From NCBI RefSeq assembly GCF_001522545.3, contig NC_031783.1, positions 3,904,532 to 3,968,531 on the forward strand: 64,000 nucleotides of DNA, given 5' to 3'. A program made the position numbers and the translations under genes. The DNA is from Parus major. Its lineage: Eukaryota > Chordata > Aves > Passeriformes > Paridae. The notes under the pieces are model-generated. The model was not told the origin of the DNA, made no database searches, and saw nothing but the letters and a program-made list of their open reading frames with translations. The number at the start of each line of letters is the position of its first letter. Position 1 is the stretch's first letter. Below are positions 1 through 13,100 of the stretch, one piece after another.

Positions 1-196
1 GCCCTGTGAGGGTGGGCAGGCCCTGGCACAGGGTGCCCAGAGAAGCTGGGGCTGCCCCTGGATCCCTGGAAATGCCCAAGGTCAGGATGGATGGGGCTGG
101 GAGCAGTCTGGGATAGTGGAAGGTGTCCCTGCCATGGCAGGGGGTGGCACTGGTGACCTTTGAGGTCCCTTCCAACCCAAATCCTTCTGTGATTCA
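1..196 (+). mobile_element. CR1 LINE 3' end, 5' truncated by the window edge
   Basis: This is the 3' untranslated end of a chicken-repeat-1 (CR1) non-LTR retrotransposon. The text runs through the familiar avian CR1 tail: a 'ggaaggtgtccctgccatgg' block, a run of G after 'catggca', then 'aggtcccttccaaccc' and a terminal 'ttctgtgatt' motif, the degenerate short repeat that ends CR1 instead of poly(A). No reverse-transcriptase frame is present in the visible part, so only the tail is here. The left boundary lies outside the window. CR1 copies are inactive in most birds, so this is a fossil insertion. I am sure of the family but not of the subfamily. Confidence 0.93.
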
Positions 197-2275
197 GTGG
201 TTATTTGTGGTGTCTGCAATGAACTATCTAAGGCCTCTGTTGTACACTTTCTTTGGGGTTTCTTTGTGGGTTTTTTTTCCTTATTTTTAATTTTTCACAT
301 GTAGCTAAAACTTAGTGCATGGCACGTAGAGCTGGGCAGGTGAAAAGCCATGCTTTTTCTTTGGGAATCTGGTTTTTCCATGGAACTGCACTGCCAAGGT
401 GCTGCTGCTCTGCTTGCCTTGCAGTGTTATTGCCTCTGCTAATTTCTGTGTTGTGCTCTTGAACTAAAACTTGTAATGCAGATGGTGACCCTGGAAGGTC
501 TTACAAACTTGCAAGTGCTCAAAAAGGTGTTAATGCTTTTCCCCAGGAAAAGAGAGGGGAATTTTAACCTCCTCCAAAGGATTGTTTCATCTGTAATTAG
601 CAGAAGCAAGATCATACAAATACAGAAATCGGTGAGCTAATTGCAGTAGTCTGGCAATGAGGGGCTCTACTGGGATCAATTAACATGATCTAGATATTAA
701 AGGAAAGCAGAATGTTCCCTCTTTTTTCCCCTCCTAAGATTTGCCACATTTGTCTCTTAAATACAGACTCTTGCAAGGTAAAAAAAAAAAGAGAGGGTTG
801 GCTTTTATTTTTTTATTTTTTTTAATATTTCCAGAGCAATAAAAGTCATCATGATGATCTTCAGTTCTGCTGACATCCTGCTTGTTTCTTTTACAGCTGA
901 GGCCAAGTGTCAGGTACAGCTGGGTACCACTGGGAAGGGTTATTGACTGGTGCTCCAACTTTTTGGTATTTAACAGCAGAATTGCTCTCCTGTTGAAACA
1001 GGCCCTGGTTCTTAAGCTCAGGACACTCTGGTACATATCTGTGGGGTTTTGCACTGTTTATTTGTACTGTGGGATGCCCTTAGACCTAAGCATAGGTGGT
1101 TAAGATATCATTTCTAATGGTACTGTCCATGATAATACAAAGTATTTACAGCATGTATGTGGCTGGACTTGACTGGAAGTCACAGGGGAAGAGAATCGGC
1201 TTTTTCAAACCTGTAAATTCTGGGAAATGGTGTCAGGCTGGTCAGCAGTAATGCATTAATATTTGAAGTGTTGTGTGCTGTTTTTCCCATCTCATTGGAG
1301 CCATGCAGGTGGTGTTTCCCAGCTGGGGGCTGCTGGAGCAGGGAAGGGAGCTCCAGCTCTGCCTGGCCAGGGAAGTGAGAGCCCAGAGTGCTCCTCTGGG
1401 GAGGAAATGCTTCCAGCCCTGGGTGCTGGGCTGACACTGACTCCAGCTCCAAACTTGATATTCCACCTAAAAGCAGATTAGTCCTTCTTGGAAGAGACAG
1501 GGTGCCAACAGCAGAATATTTACTGCTTTTAGGAAGATTTAATCCCTGCTATCCTGATCCAGTGTGGGGCTGTCCAGCTTCCTAAGAGCTGACTACCAAG
1601 GCTCAGCAGGAAGGGGAATTTCTCACCTCCCTGGCAATCACTGCTCATGCATTCCTCCTTGCCTCCGAACAACAGAGGAAAAATGGGGTTTGAAACTTGG
1701 TTATTGAGCACTACAAGGAGTAAAATGCAGAGAAAATGGACTGCAGTATTCTTTTTCATTTTTAGAAAATAATTCCAGACATCAGAGAGGGATTTTATAT
1801 AACCTGGTAATGAAGAATAGTTCTTCTCTTGTTCTCTGGGCCCCAGGCATTCCACATTACTGAAGCTGGAACAAGACATGTACAACAAGAATGTATGAAA
1901 CCTTTAAGATTTTATTTTTTTTTCTAATAACTAGATAGCTGCTGAAGTTATTTTCTTCTCAAAAAGAAGTGATTATAGACATATTTCTTATATAATTAGT
2001 TCAGAACTATGAAATGAAACCAAAAGTTGCTAGTCTTCCTTACTCTCCCTGTGAAATGCAGAAGTTTATCTTATTTCTCACAGAGATGGATATTTAGATA
2101 ATGATAGCAAAGCTATTTGAAATGCAGACTAATTCCTTCCTTGTTGTTTTGTGTTTCACTTAATCCATTTTCTATTATAATCCCTGTGGAATTAGATATC
2201 AATCCTTTCTCACACCCCTAACCCCATTTTGTTTATGCTATTGACTTGCTTTGAGGAAAATATTTCCCCTTTTTT

Positions 2276-2340
2276 CTTTCTTTCTTTCTTGGTAGGTTTG
2301 GTTTGGTTTTGGTTTTGGTTTTGTTGTTTGGGGTTTTTTT
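2276..2340 (+). repeat. (TTTC)n followed by (GGTTT/GGTTTT)n low-complexity tract
   Basis: A short CTTT/TTTC run passes into GGTTT and then three consecutive GGTTTT hexamers before a GGGG and T8 run. It is a simple repeat. The G-runs are mostly only two bases long, so a stable four-stranded structure is possible but weak. Confidence 0.75.
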
Positions 2341-2526
2341 TGTGTGTGTTTTCAGTTTCTTTTCTCTTAAAGACAGATGGTGGCATCACTGTTCTTTGTA
2401 AAGCAAAGAGAAACCAGCTGGTGAGGTCCATGGCTGCTTCCAGGGTTTCAAAGTCTCTCTTGGCTTTCCAGTGGAGCTGGTACTTGAACCAAGCACACAG
2501 TTATCTCCCCTCTAAGTGTAACAGTA

Positions 2527-2546
2527 AAATAATAATAATAATAAAA
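2527..2546 (+). repeat. (AAT)n microsatellite
   Basis: About six AAT/ATA trinucleotides in a row, followed by an A run. The same motif recurs at 46194-46216 and, much longer, at 51202-51245. Confidence 0.85.
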
Positions 2547-5500
2547 AACCCCACAAAAAAACTAAATTCAATTCATAGTACAGATGCAGCACCTTTCCTT
2601 CTTGGCTTCCATATTTAAATCCATACTTGACTTAGGAAAAATTTGTTGTCGTCTAGTAACTATAAAATACTAAGAGGAAATAAAATCAATGTTGGCCCCA
2701 GCCTTAGCATGCAAACCACACACACACACTCTAAGATATGGTCAAATAGTGCTTGCTCAGGAGATTCAGCTCCAGGAATCGAGCAGCACTGAGAACCGCT
2801 ATAAAATATGCAGGGAATGAAAAAAAATCTGTTTAATAGATGCTCACAAATTGTTGTTTTTATAAGATCAAGGGTTTTTTTTTTTTTTATTCCCTTTTGG
2901 TTAAAAGAATTCTCATGATTGATATCTCTCAGGCTTGGACAGGTTGAAGTTGCTTGCTGGTGTTTTCCCCTTCTTGGCAGTGTTATTAGTCCCAAGTCTC
3001 CAGGTTGCTAAATGTACACATATGAATTACAGTGTTTCAGGGCTTTGGGGAAAAACAAACAACCACAAGACATCTCCATGATGTATTTTAAATCTGGCTT
3101 TATTTAGTAAAGAATGCTTTGCAGCCATTTTAATGAATTCTTGCTCCTGCCCAGCACGGGCAGCACGCACTGAGAGAGAAGTGAGGCTCTCTTGCCAGGC
3201 TGCATCTGTAACCTGTCACACTGCTGCATGCTTGCCAAGGGTAAAGGGAGGTTTCCCATCTTCACAAAAGGGCTTTATCTTCTTTATCTTCACCAGCAAC
3301 CAGACAGGTACAGTGAGAGCCCAGACTGGGGAAAAAAAAAAAAAATGTGAGGAAAAAAAATCCAATTTTGTGGAAAATCTAAATTTGTAGAACACATTTT
3401 TATCTTTAGAATGGAAGTAATTTTTTTTTTTAATTGCCTTTTAAAAATGGAGCTTTATTTAAAGAGCTTTACCACAGGGATGCTTTAAAGGCCCTGAATC
3501 TCTGTGACTCAGGGCCTCCAGCTCTGTCACTGTCCACTGGCAGCAGCTGCTGCAGGCTCTGGGAACCTGAGTCAGGTGTCTGGGCTGCTTGGAAGGCTCA
3601 GATCCCTAAAAACCCATCACAGCAGCAGCTGAAGGAGAAGGGGATGAGTTTAGAGAAAGTATCAGGTCATTACTGAGCAGAACATCCCTGCAGAACTCTG
3701 CATTGTTTTAGATCTGGCAAATCTGCTGAACAGCTAGCAGCTGAACCCCAGGGTTTGTATCCAGCTCTAGGTGTGGAAGGATACCTTTTCAGCTGCCTCT
3801 TTGGTCACTTAAGTAAGCTTTTGCTGTCCCTGGACCTGTGTGAAGCTCTTGCTGCTGGTGCCCAGTTTGCTGTTGGTGTGAGGAACCTGCAGCTCTTTCC
3901 CTCCCGTGCTGGACACTTGGTCCTTGTTTCCAGGCTTTCAGGGCTATCCCAAGGCCTTCCTAAACTTTCAAACTTCAGAGACCTTCATGCCATGCAGCAG
4001 ATGCAAGCCAAAGGTTGTTTTCTCCAGAGGCAGGATTTATTTCTTTATGTAAGGGTGGGTGTTAAATACCAGAAATGCCATAGTTTAGACTTATTTGTCT
4101 ATTATGGGTATTAGTGTAGCTGAGCCCAGGTCATGATTCTTAAACAAAAATATCCTATCACAATGGAAATTAATTGTTGTTTGTAATTGTGTGTGCCTGC
4201 TTGAGACACATCAGGAATTTTTATCTAAGTAATGAGACACCCCTGTCTCAGAATATGCACACTGAGGTGTAAAAGGCCTGAATTCCAGTCTCTAGACACA
4301 ATTAGAAATCAAAACAATTGCTGTGATATACTGAAAAACCAGACAAGTAACCTCATGCAGAGCAGCATTCCCTACCCTTTTAATTGCTGCTTATCCTGTC
4401 TCAGTAAGTGAGGTAATTGATGTTTTACTCTCAAAATTGATCTCGGTGTTTCAGGTAGTTAGCAGACTGGAATGGCTTCTGCATCACAGCACTAAAAATC
4501 ATTGTGCCTCATAAACTAATCCCAGGCTCAAAGATGTGGCACACCCAAAGGCTCCCTAGCTTAAAAATGATGGGTTTGTTTGGATCTTGGGTCCACTGGA
4601 CCAGATTGGGATTAATCTGAATAAGCACAGAGAACATCACAGCACTGGTCCTGCTCTTTGCAATTCTCCTGCTCACAGCTCTCCCCACTTCATCAGAGCT
4701 TTGAGGAGCTCCAGATGATTTCTGCTGGTGCTTTGTTTATTCCTGTTTGAGTGAGAGGAGTTGTTTGGAGTCACAGCAGGCTGGCTGAACAAGGGGTGGG
4801 GTTCAGTTTGAGCAGCTTGACCCAAGATCTCTCAGGTAATGTGCACACTCCTGCAGGTGTGGGACTCACCTCAGGGCCTTGGCTTCACTTTGCTTCTTCA
4901 TGTGTGCTAATACAGCATTCCTGGGAGGAAAAGGGAGGGCAAAAAGAAATAATATGCAAGTCAAAATACTTTTGTAGTATTGCATGTTTATCTCATTGCA
5001 AGTTTGGCATAGGAAGTTCTAGAAATTCAGGTGTAAAAGCAGCACAGAATTGTTCTGAACATCAGAAATGAGAGGAATGGAAAGCAGAGAGTAAATGACA
5101 CCTTGCTTGAGGCTACAGCTGTGGAGGATTGAACACAGAGGGACCACCACACTGGGAGTGTTACCTGCATGCAAATGAAGGTGAAATGTTCCTTCTGAAT
5201 GGTGTGTGCAGTCATTATCTGGATCGTGTGTATTGCTGTGTGATGTTGGAATGAGTCAGAAATACCATGGTTTGGTTTGTTCCCTCCTGTAATGGAAACA
5301 GACACACGTGCAGGTAGAAGAGATGCTTCTCTCTCCCCCTCCCAATCCCTATTCCATACAGAGCTGTAGATAAATGTGACAAAACTTGCAGATGGAATTC
5401 TTTGTCCTTGATGACTTTCAATCTGGGCCAAGGTGTGGCAGGAAAGTGAAGATGCATATGTGAAGAAAAGAGGCTATATTTGTTGCAAAAAGAGGGGATA

Positions 5501-6614
5501 TATAGATCTTTCATGTTTATATAGTAAAAGATTTCTCTCTGTCTTCTCAAGGGTCAGGGTTTCAGGTCACAGTTTACCTCACCTCGTCATAGCTCATCAC
5601 AAAGTTTTGCTGAGGTGTTGGGAGCAGCACTTTCATGCATGAGGATGGCATGCAACATGCCACTGCAATTATTTCAAAAGCTGTAGACACAGTACAGTTT
5701 TGAAGCTACCATTTCAAGCTTGTTATCCTGGAGGTCATTGAAGAACGTGACATTTCGTTTGCAAAATGAGCCTGGCTGTGCATGCAGGTGCACGCACATA
5801 CACAACTTTTAAATGTTTCCTTCTCCTTTGCTATTTTTAGGGCAGTAAGGCTATTGCTGTGGTCTCATTAAAAGGTGAAAGAAAGTGTTTAACTTTGTCA
5901 GCTGCACCTGATTTTCACCAATGACTGCTCATTTTCTTAACAGAAAAGTAAAGAATACTTTAAATGAGACATACATGTTCAAGGTAACCTTACCACTTCT
6001 GAGTGAGAAGAATACAGTGCCCTAATGGATGCTGTTATATGACAATCTGTAAATGTCTTTCATTATTAAGTGTCGAGGTTTCTTTTAGGAAAGCTTTAGA
6101 AATTCTTGGGAGAAATGTTTCATTGCAGCAAGCTGTAGCAGTGCCACTAAAAATATATTGCTAATTAAAGTTTATTGACAGTCTCTGTAATGCGTTCCTG
6201 GAACAAGTCAAAGCACTGAGTAGTTATTGAACGTGAGGCACTGCATCTTCTATAGTTAGTTAAGCTGTTTAGGAGAGGAGATTAAGGTACTCTGCCCTTC
6301 CTTCCCTGGGTGGTTATTGGCTGTGCCTGTTGTGCAGAATAAAACACTTTCCTCTCAGGATACCAACGCTGCAGACTCCAAGAAACTTTGGCTTTGTCAT
6401 GAGATTTTTTCACTTGGCAGCCATGGGCATGTGGGGAGGTCAGGTAAACACTGCCAGGGTCTGAGAGGTCCATCTCCCCAGGAAGGGAAAGAGCTTGGGC
6501 TGTCCACAAAGCAATTCCTTCAAGGTGCAGTTCTGAAGCTGGGCAAGGATAAGCAGAGTTTATCCTTATCCTTTACAGTGTGTGGCTCTAAGTGAAACAG
6601 ATGTCATTTATACT

Positions 6615-6955
6615 TGTGCAGTTGTGATGTGCACAGTGGAGAAGGTGTAACTCAGACCTGTGCAGTTGTGATGTGCACAGTGTGAGGGACAGGGGNNNNN
6701 NNNNNNNNNNNNNNNNNNNNNNNNNNNNNNNNNNNNNNNNNNNNNNNNNNNNNNNNNNNNNNNNNNNNNNNNNNNNNNNNNNNNNNNNNNNNNNNNNNNN
6801 NNNNNNNNNNNNNNNNNNNNNNNNNNNNNNNNNNNNNNNNNNNNNNNNNNNNNNNNNNNNNNNNNNNNNNNNNNNNNNNNNNNNNNNNNNAGGTGTAACT
6901 CAGGTGTAACTCAGGTGTAACTGTGCAGTTGTGATGTGCACAGTGTGAGGGACAG
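6615..6955 (+). repeat. Nested minisatellite (about 44-bp unit with an 11-bp sub-repeat), interrupted by an assembly gap
   Basis: A segment beginning tgtgcagttgtgatgtgcac starts at 6615, again at 6659 (44-bp spacing), and again at 6922 after the gap. Between copies there is an 11-bp unit, aggtgtaactc, seen once before the gap as a variant and three times in a row right after it (from 6891). The gap at 6696-6890 is 195 N. Its true content is very probably more of the same array, and its printed length need not be the real length. Open frames drawn across the N run have no meaning. Confidence 0.9.
6696..6890. other. Assembly gap (195 N)
   Basis: A run of N lies inside the minisatellite. The flanks are both minisatellite units, so the gap most likely reflects collapse or failure to assemble the repeat array. 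Confidence 0.99.
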
Positions 6956-7078
6956 CCTTGCTCACGTGGGGTGATGCCCAGCCCTGCTGCAGCTGGATCA
7001 GAGCAGTTGCAGCTGTGGGTGTGACTGCTCACACTGCACAGCCTGTGCTTTGCTGGTTTGTCTTGTTTTGCCTATTTA

Positions 7079-7133
7079 GAGTCACAGAACACATTGGGTT
7101 TTAGGGCATCCTTAAAGGTCATTTAGTCCAAAA
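7079..7133 (-). mobile_element. CR1 LINE 3' tail fragment, minus strand
   Basis: Read on the minus strand this gives the CR1 terminal sequence in diverged form: a 'ggactaaatgacctttaagg' block, then a diverged copy of the 'tcccttccaaccca' block, ending in 'ttctgtgact'. It is only about 55 bp and carries many substitutions, so it is an old, heavily truncated copy. The inner (5') boundary is not sharp. Confidence 0.75.
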
Positions 7134-10100
7134 TTACATCTGTGATTTCTTCCTGGTATCATGAACCTGGAAAACTCTTGTAAGCTGTTACATAATGATC
7201 CTTGGGTGTAAGCACCAGAAGCATTTGCACTGTCTTGCCACATCTCTGGAATACTCTGAGACACAGTGAATCTATGAGGCATTTTGTAAACGCAAAGGAA
7301 TAGGATTTATTCTTCAGATGACTGCCAAAAGACTTTTATTCTTCTTTAAATCACAAAGTCTAAGCTACTCATTTCAGTAGAGTTCCTCTGCAATTCTGTT
7401 GCTGTAAGCAAGGGCAAAGTACTGCATCTGGGAAATAAGATTTACAGTAAAAATCAGAACCAAAACAGGATTTTTTACGTGGGGTATGAGGTGAGTATCA
7501 ACATCTTTCCAAAGTGAGTGGTTTGTGGCTCTGAGAACCAAACATTCTGCCTGCTTGTACAACCTACAGTTCCACTGAGGAGCATTATCTGAGTTGTAAA
7601 AAAACATGTAAAAAGCTCCTTATGGCAGGCTTGGTCCTGGAGCTCATTACATTTCTGCTCTCCTTCTGCTGATTCAAGCTTCTTGCACGCACAGAAATGG
7701 CCAGAGGAGTTGTGTGATGGAGAGGGGGAGTGAACCCTGATGCAGAGCCAGGTCAGGCTTCTGCTGTGAGAGCAGGAGCAGCCCCAGTGCAGGGGGACAG
7801 ACATGATTTACCCTCTGGGACTAATTGATTCAAAACCAAATAAAACACCCTCCTGATCTGGGGTGTGTTTACTGAGCATCATGCACAGGGTGTGAGGTTC
7901 TCTCTCTGAACTTCACAAAAGCACAAGTCCTGCACATCTTTGCTGTGCTTTAGGGAAAGGATCTCACCTGCAGGGTCCACAACTTGATAAATTAGTGCAG
8001 CAAAGGCAACCCTTGCTTCTCTCAAAAGATTCATAGCAAAAAAACCCTGCTAAGTGTGGCAAAGGGTGCCACACTTGTGTTTTCTGTGTGCAAGCACAGA
8101 ACCTAGCACTGCATTTCCAGTGTAAAACAGAAAGGTATCTAAATGTCATTAATGCCTTAAATTGCCCTATTGAAAATGTGTGTGGATACTAATGACCAGC
8201 TTTCATCTTGTATTTTCCTCCTTGAAATTCTCTCCCAAGAGCTAAAGATAAGCAGCATGTATGTGTTCCATAAGTAATGAAGTTATCCACCAAAATGTCA
8301 AGTTTTAGGTAGAGTGATAGATGAGAACAGACTGTCATTTTAATGCACTTCATGGTCTTCACCTCTTTTTTGCATTCAGATTTTACTGCCTAGAATATGT
8401 CTATAAAATACATGTCTGTATCTGTGTCTATAAAGAAACAAAACCCAAACCAAAATGAAGGGGAAAAAAAAAATCAATGGCTTGATTAACCAACTAAATT
8501 ACACTATAATAAGGTGCTATTAATTATCTATCAGTTTAAAAACAATCCTAGACTATAAATAGTTGTTAAATATTAACATTCTAATGTTTTCCTTATTTTT
8601 AATCTGTAGATGAATAAAATAAGTTTTGCAGATCAATTTGCTGATGGTTGATCTACGAGGTTAATACTGCAGAATGACCATTTAGTATGCTTTGGATCAC
8701 TTCATATAGAATAAACTATTTTACATATATAAATACACCCAGAGACACACACAGCCTTTCACTTTATGACACCCTGAAGATTAATGTTTTAATTGGAAAA
8801 AGAGCAGCTCTGAGGAAGGGGACAAATGGAAGTCTGGATATCTGTCAGCTCATGGGCTTCTTGCTGACAAGGCAATATCTGGTTTCTCAGACCAGTTCCT
8901 TCTGTAATGACCTCTCCAGCCAATAAAGTGGATCTGCCAGATAAAAGCTGTGTTTTGGGTTTTTTGTAATTTGTCAAGCATCAGTGGCTTATTTTTTATC
9001 AGCACACAAGCAGAGTGATTGGGCTTGCAGATGTTTGCTGATAGCACACGGGCTGGGGCTGCAGGAGCACTTTGTAACACAACTGCCTTTGGTAATTGTC
9101 TGGAAATCCATGCCTGTCTCCAGTGACATCCTCATTGTCAGCCTGCTGTTCTCTGCTCTGCCTTGGAGTCTTTTTGAGTGGTTACCTGCAGCTGGAATAG
9201 CTGCCACTTTAAAAGGCTAGGAGTCATTTTCTCGAGAAAACTCCATGTAAAGTGGAGTTTTTACTTAAACCCTGCTTTAATTTTACTGTACATTCTTGGC
9301 CTATAAATTTTATCTGTCATCTCTGTCCATGATCTTTACCTCAGAAAACCTTTCATGGAGCACATCAGATTTATTGCCTTGTTTGGGTAATACAGACCCT
9401 CAGAATTCAGCAATACCTGATACTCAGATACTAATTAGTATCTCAAATTTCTTCATTCTATATTTACACTAGCTTTATCACTTAATTGGTATTCATACCA
9501 TTATCTGCAATTTTTTTTTTTTCTTTCCCTGCATAGAGTCTTTAAGGAAAGAAACTTAAAACCCTTTTCCCCAAAGGTGCAAGATTTTACAAGAGTAAAT
9601 TTTGTAATAATGATATGCTTATGAAACAAGAATTGTTTGTGCTGCAGTGAATAGGGTAATACCTGTAATATGCCAGACTTGGTTTGGGCCTGTGTACATT
9701 GTAAGATAACAGACTTTAATTGTGTACTGCTTGCTGTTTTAACATCACAGTATTTTTAATTTTGGTTTTTGTAGTTTATTCTTTGTTTCTTCTTTTTTCC
9801 ATTTATTCTTTGTAGTGCATTGCCTTTGCCTTCAGATTACTCTGTATAATATTTTTTGTGTTATGCAGGGAAATTAAATGCACTGTGGCCAGTCCTTTAT
9901 GTATAAAATGAGTTTATATTTGAATACTAGCCTTAGATGTTTCTCATGGGATGGCTCCATGCAGAGCACATCCAGAATTTCATCTCGAGGCTTTCCCGCA
10001 CAAGTGTTTCTCTGGAATGGTACTTGTAAAAGACATTTTCTTCAAGAGTATTATCCTGTTTTTTATTAAAGGTCTAAGGTAGTTTCCAGAGCCTTAATAT

Positions 10101-13100
10101 CCAAGGATTGGTCATTCACAGAGTGTGGATCCAAATTAAACCCTGCAGTGTCACAAGGTGATGGCAGAGACCCACAGCTCCCCAGGTGTGTTTGAGAAGC
10201 AGGGAATTGTCTGTGTCACAGGGTGTGAGCACGGGGAGAGCTGCAGTGCTGGCTGCTCTCCTGCCATCCTGCAGCGATTTTGCTCTCAGGGATGCTGGAA
10301 AAGGAAGAACTTCCAGGCTGTGCTGCAGCACCTCAAGTTTCCTTGAATTCTCTCAGGGAGCCAGAGGCAAATTTGGTCACATAATCTATCTGTGATCTGC
10401 AGCATGATTTGGGCATACAGCTAAGGCTGTTAAAAAACAAAGAAACCAAAAAATGAAAGAAAAAAAAAACCAACAAATTAAAAACCAAAGCTGCTGCTTT
10501 AGGTAACCACGATGTTCAAGCAATACAGAAAATCTTGCTGGAAAACAGATCTCATCCAGCAGCTAAGAAAAGGTGAAAATTGGACTTTAAGGGTTCTCAG
10601 TTGGTTAAAGGAGCCATTTTGTAAAAGGAAATAATTGCCTACAAACTGGTTTAATATAAAAATCTTTAAAAGTGTTTTATCTTTTATTTTTGAAGATTTT
10701 CTACTTTTTCTCGTATCAATAAAATGATCCTGTTTGGAATATGTTGCTAATTTGAGGGCAAAAAGAAAAGGAGTGCGAGAAAAGCCTATAAAACCATAGA
10801 TTATTTTTTATGGATGATGAGATGGTCCCCATTTGCATTTACAGCTTTACAAGGATTGTAGCACTAGGCTCTTTTTCTTTTTTTGATGGAAATGCTTAAT
10901 CTGAGCTCAATGGGCCATAATAATTGCCTGTTTCTTCCAGTAGAAATAAACCAACTTGTATGTGACACTTGAAACCTTAACTCTGCTTAGTATTACCCAC
11001 GGAATTGGAGACAGTTCTTCACCCAAATATATTTATGACAGCAGCACCAGTCGATATACAATACCCAGCCAAGGGCGTTGGAGAATAAATCAGTCCCTCC
11101 AGCCCCTGCAGGAGCACAATAACTGATGGTGGTAATAAAACCCCAGGAAATTAAAATTCTGTGCATGCAAACACACATACCTAGCCATGAGAAAGCCGAA
11201 GCTCTCTGTTCTGGAAGGAATTTGCATATGCATAGACATATACATTCTGTACCCCTTTGTGTTAGAAACACAATGGAACGCAAAGTCCGTGGGTTGTCAG
11301 CACATGATCACCTCTTTAACCAGTCCTCAACATCTGGGGGCTTTCAGGAGACAGTCCATGAAAATTTAGGCATCTTGTAGTGCAAAAGGATGAGCCCAGT
11401 TATTCCTTGAGGAAAAAATACTGATGTTCTGTTTGAAAGCTTCTAGATGTTGCTGTAAGTGACTACCAAAGGCTCTGAAATCTGCATTTCCAGTTCATTA
11501 CATCCCATATATTTATGCAATTACTGGTATTTTTAATGAGTCCTCTGTGTTTGAGCACCTTGGGCTCTGGCATTGTGAGCTCTTGGGATGGCTGTTGTTT
11601 CTTCACTGGTGTTTTGGGGTTTCACATGTAGTACTGAGAGGCAGTTTTAGATTAATACACAATATTATTTATGCATTTACGTACAAGCCCACACTCTTTC
11701 CACATATTAAATAACTTGGAGTATTATTTCCTCTGAATTCTGTGGGGCAATGAGATAATGAACACTAATAAGTAATAAAAAGATGCAGGGAAGTGTCTGT
11801 TTCCAAATGAAATACAGCAGTGCATGGTGAGTGTCCCTGTGTAGCCTTTTTTGTTTAACGTGGCAAGAAAACAGCATTTAACTTTTGACAGAAGACTTTT
11901 CCAGTCAGATGAGTGTCTAATGTGAGAAAGCACTGAGAGATGAATTTTGCAGATAGAATGAAATGGTATGGACTGTCTCAGAGTGTCTGGTGAAACACAA
12001 CTGCTACAAGTGTGAGAGGATAATCTGTGGCTTGATTTCAGCTGTTTAATCTGTGTATGAATAGAGGAGAAAGTGAATTTCTCAATCAGATGATGAGCAG
12101 TCACCAGCTGGGGGGCAGGTTCTGGTGAAGGTGCTCTCCTCAGGGCCAAGCCTTTCTCACCTGGCTCTCAAGCTCCACAGTTCACGTGCAGGTACTGACT
12201 GTTATGATAAAAACAGACATATTGTTGAAATTCTAATAATCATATTTGCACTGCTCTTTTTCAGGTGTAAAAAGAAAAGCAGAAATATCAGGGGGCCTTT
12301 CATTTATCCCATATGCATAGTTATAGTAAAATACCTAGAAGATAAAAGGCATTAGATATTCATCTATTATTTTTCAGCCACTGGGACTGTGCTTCATTTC
12401 AAATAACCTCAATCCTGAAAACATTTTGAATTTGAAAATGTAAAACCAATACTTGGGAATGTTGTACTGCAACAGAAAAGTTCTTTTACATTTAAGCAGA
12501 CACTTTCTGTAAATAGCCTTTATTCCCCTCCTGTTGCTCTCTTTTCCCAATCACCTAAGCCTGTCCTTTAGACTGGCACTTAACAAACTTGCCAGCAGAA
12601 AACCTTGCCAGGTGTTGGTGTTCCTAAACACCTGCAGTAATGCTGCTGCTCTCTGTCCATCCATTCAGAGGTGGGTCCCATTTGCTGTTTGGTTTCCAGC
12701 TTCCTCAGAGCCAGGGCTCGTGTGTCCTTATGAAACTGATAAATGTATTTAACAGATATTGAGTTTTCCACCTGTTACTGTTACTTAAAGAAAACAAAAC
12801 AGATTTCCCTGTTCTAGTCCTGAACTCACTGGGGAATGACACCAGCAGGTTTCACAGTATTTCCAAAGGGTCTTTTTGGGTTTAAAATGATGGAGCCTGA
12901 CAGCACAAGTGTCTTCTAAGACTGTTGTCCTGTGAAGGAGCCTGTAGCTCTTTCAAAATTTTTCCTTGATAAAATCCTTTAAAGGAAATGAATCTTTTAG
13001 GAATTCTTCCACTAAACTCGTAGTATGTGAGAGCTTGACACGATGACACTCAACATACTGACCAGTCTTACACTAAAATAAATAAATAGTTAATTGAATA

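Larger units (their letters stand above)
197..6614. other. Unique non-coding stretch with scattered simple repeats
   Basis: No gene is recognised here. Open frames stay below about 135 codons, none shows a recognisable domain, and they overlap each other on both strands. Low-complexity pieces are a pyrimidine then T/G-rich tract (about 2265-2345), (AAT)n at 2527-2546, a short (CA)n near 2717-2729, a T run near 2875-2889 and an A run near 3331-3344. Two GC-richer patches (about 1317-1465 and 3480-3660) have no splice-bounded open frame that stands out. Confidence 0.6.

Noticed and set aside
2296..2330. GGTTTT repeats resembling a ciliate-type telomere
   Set aside because: Only three units within a wider T/G-rich tract. 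Bird telomeres are TTAGGG, so this is a simple repeat.
6652..7032. Open frames across the first gap
   Set aside because: Most of the 'protein' is N, and the rest is minisatellite.
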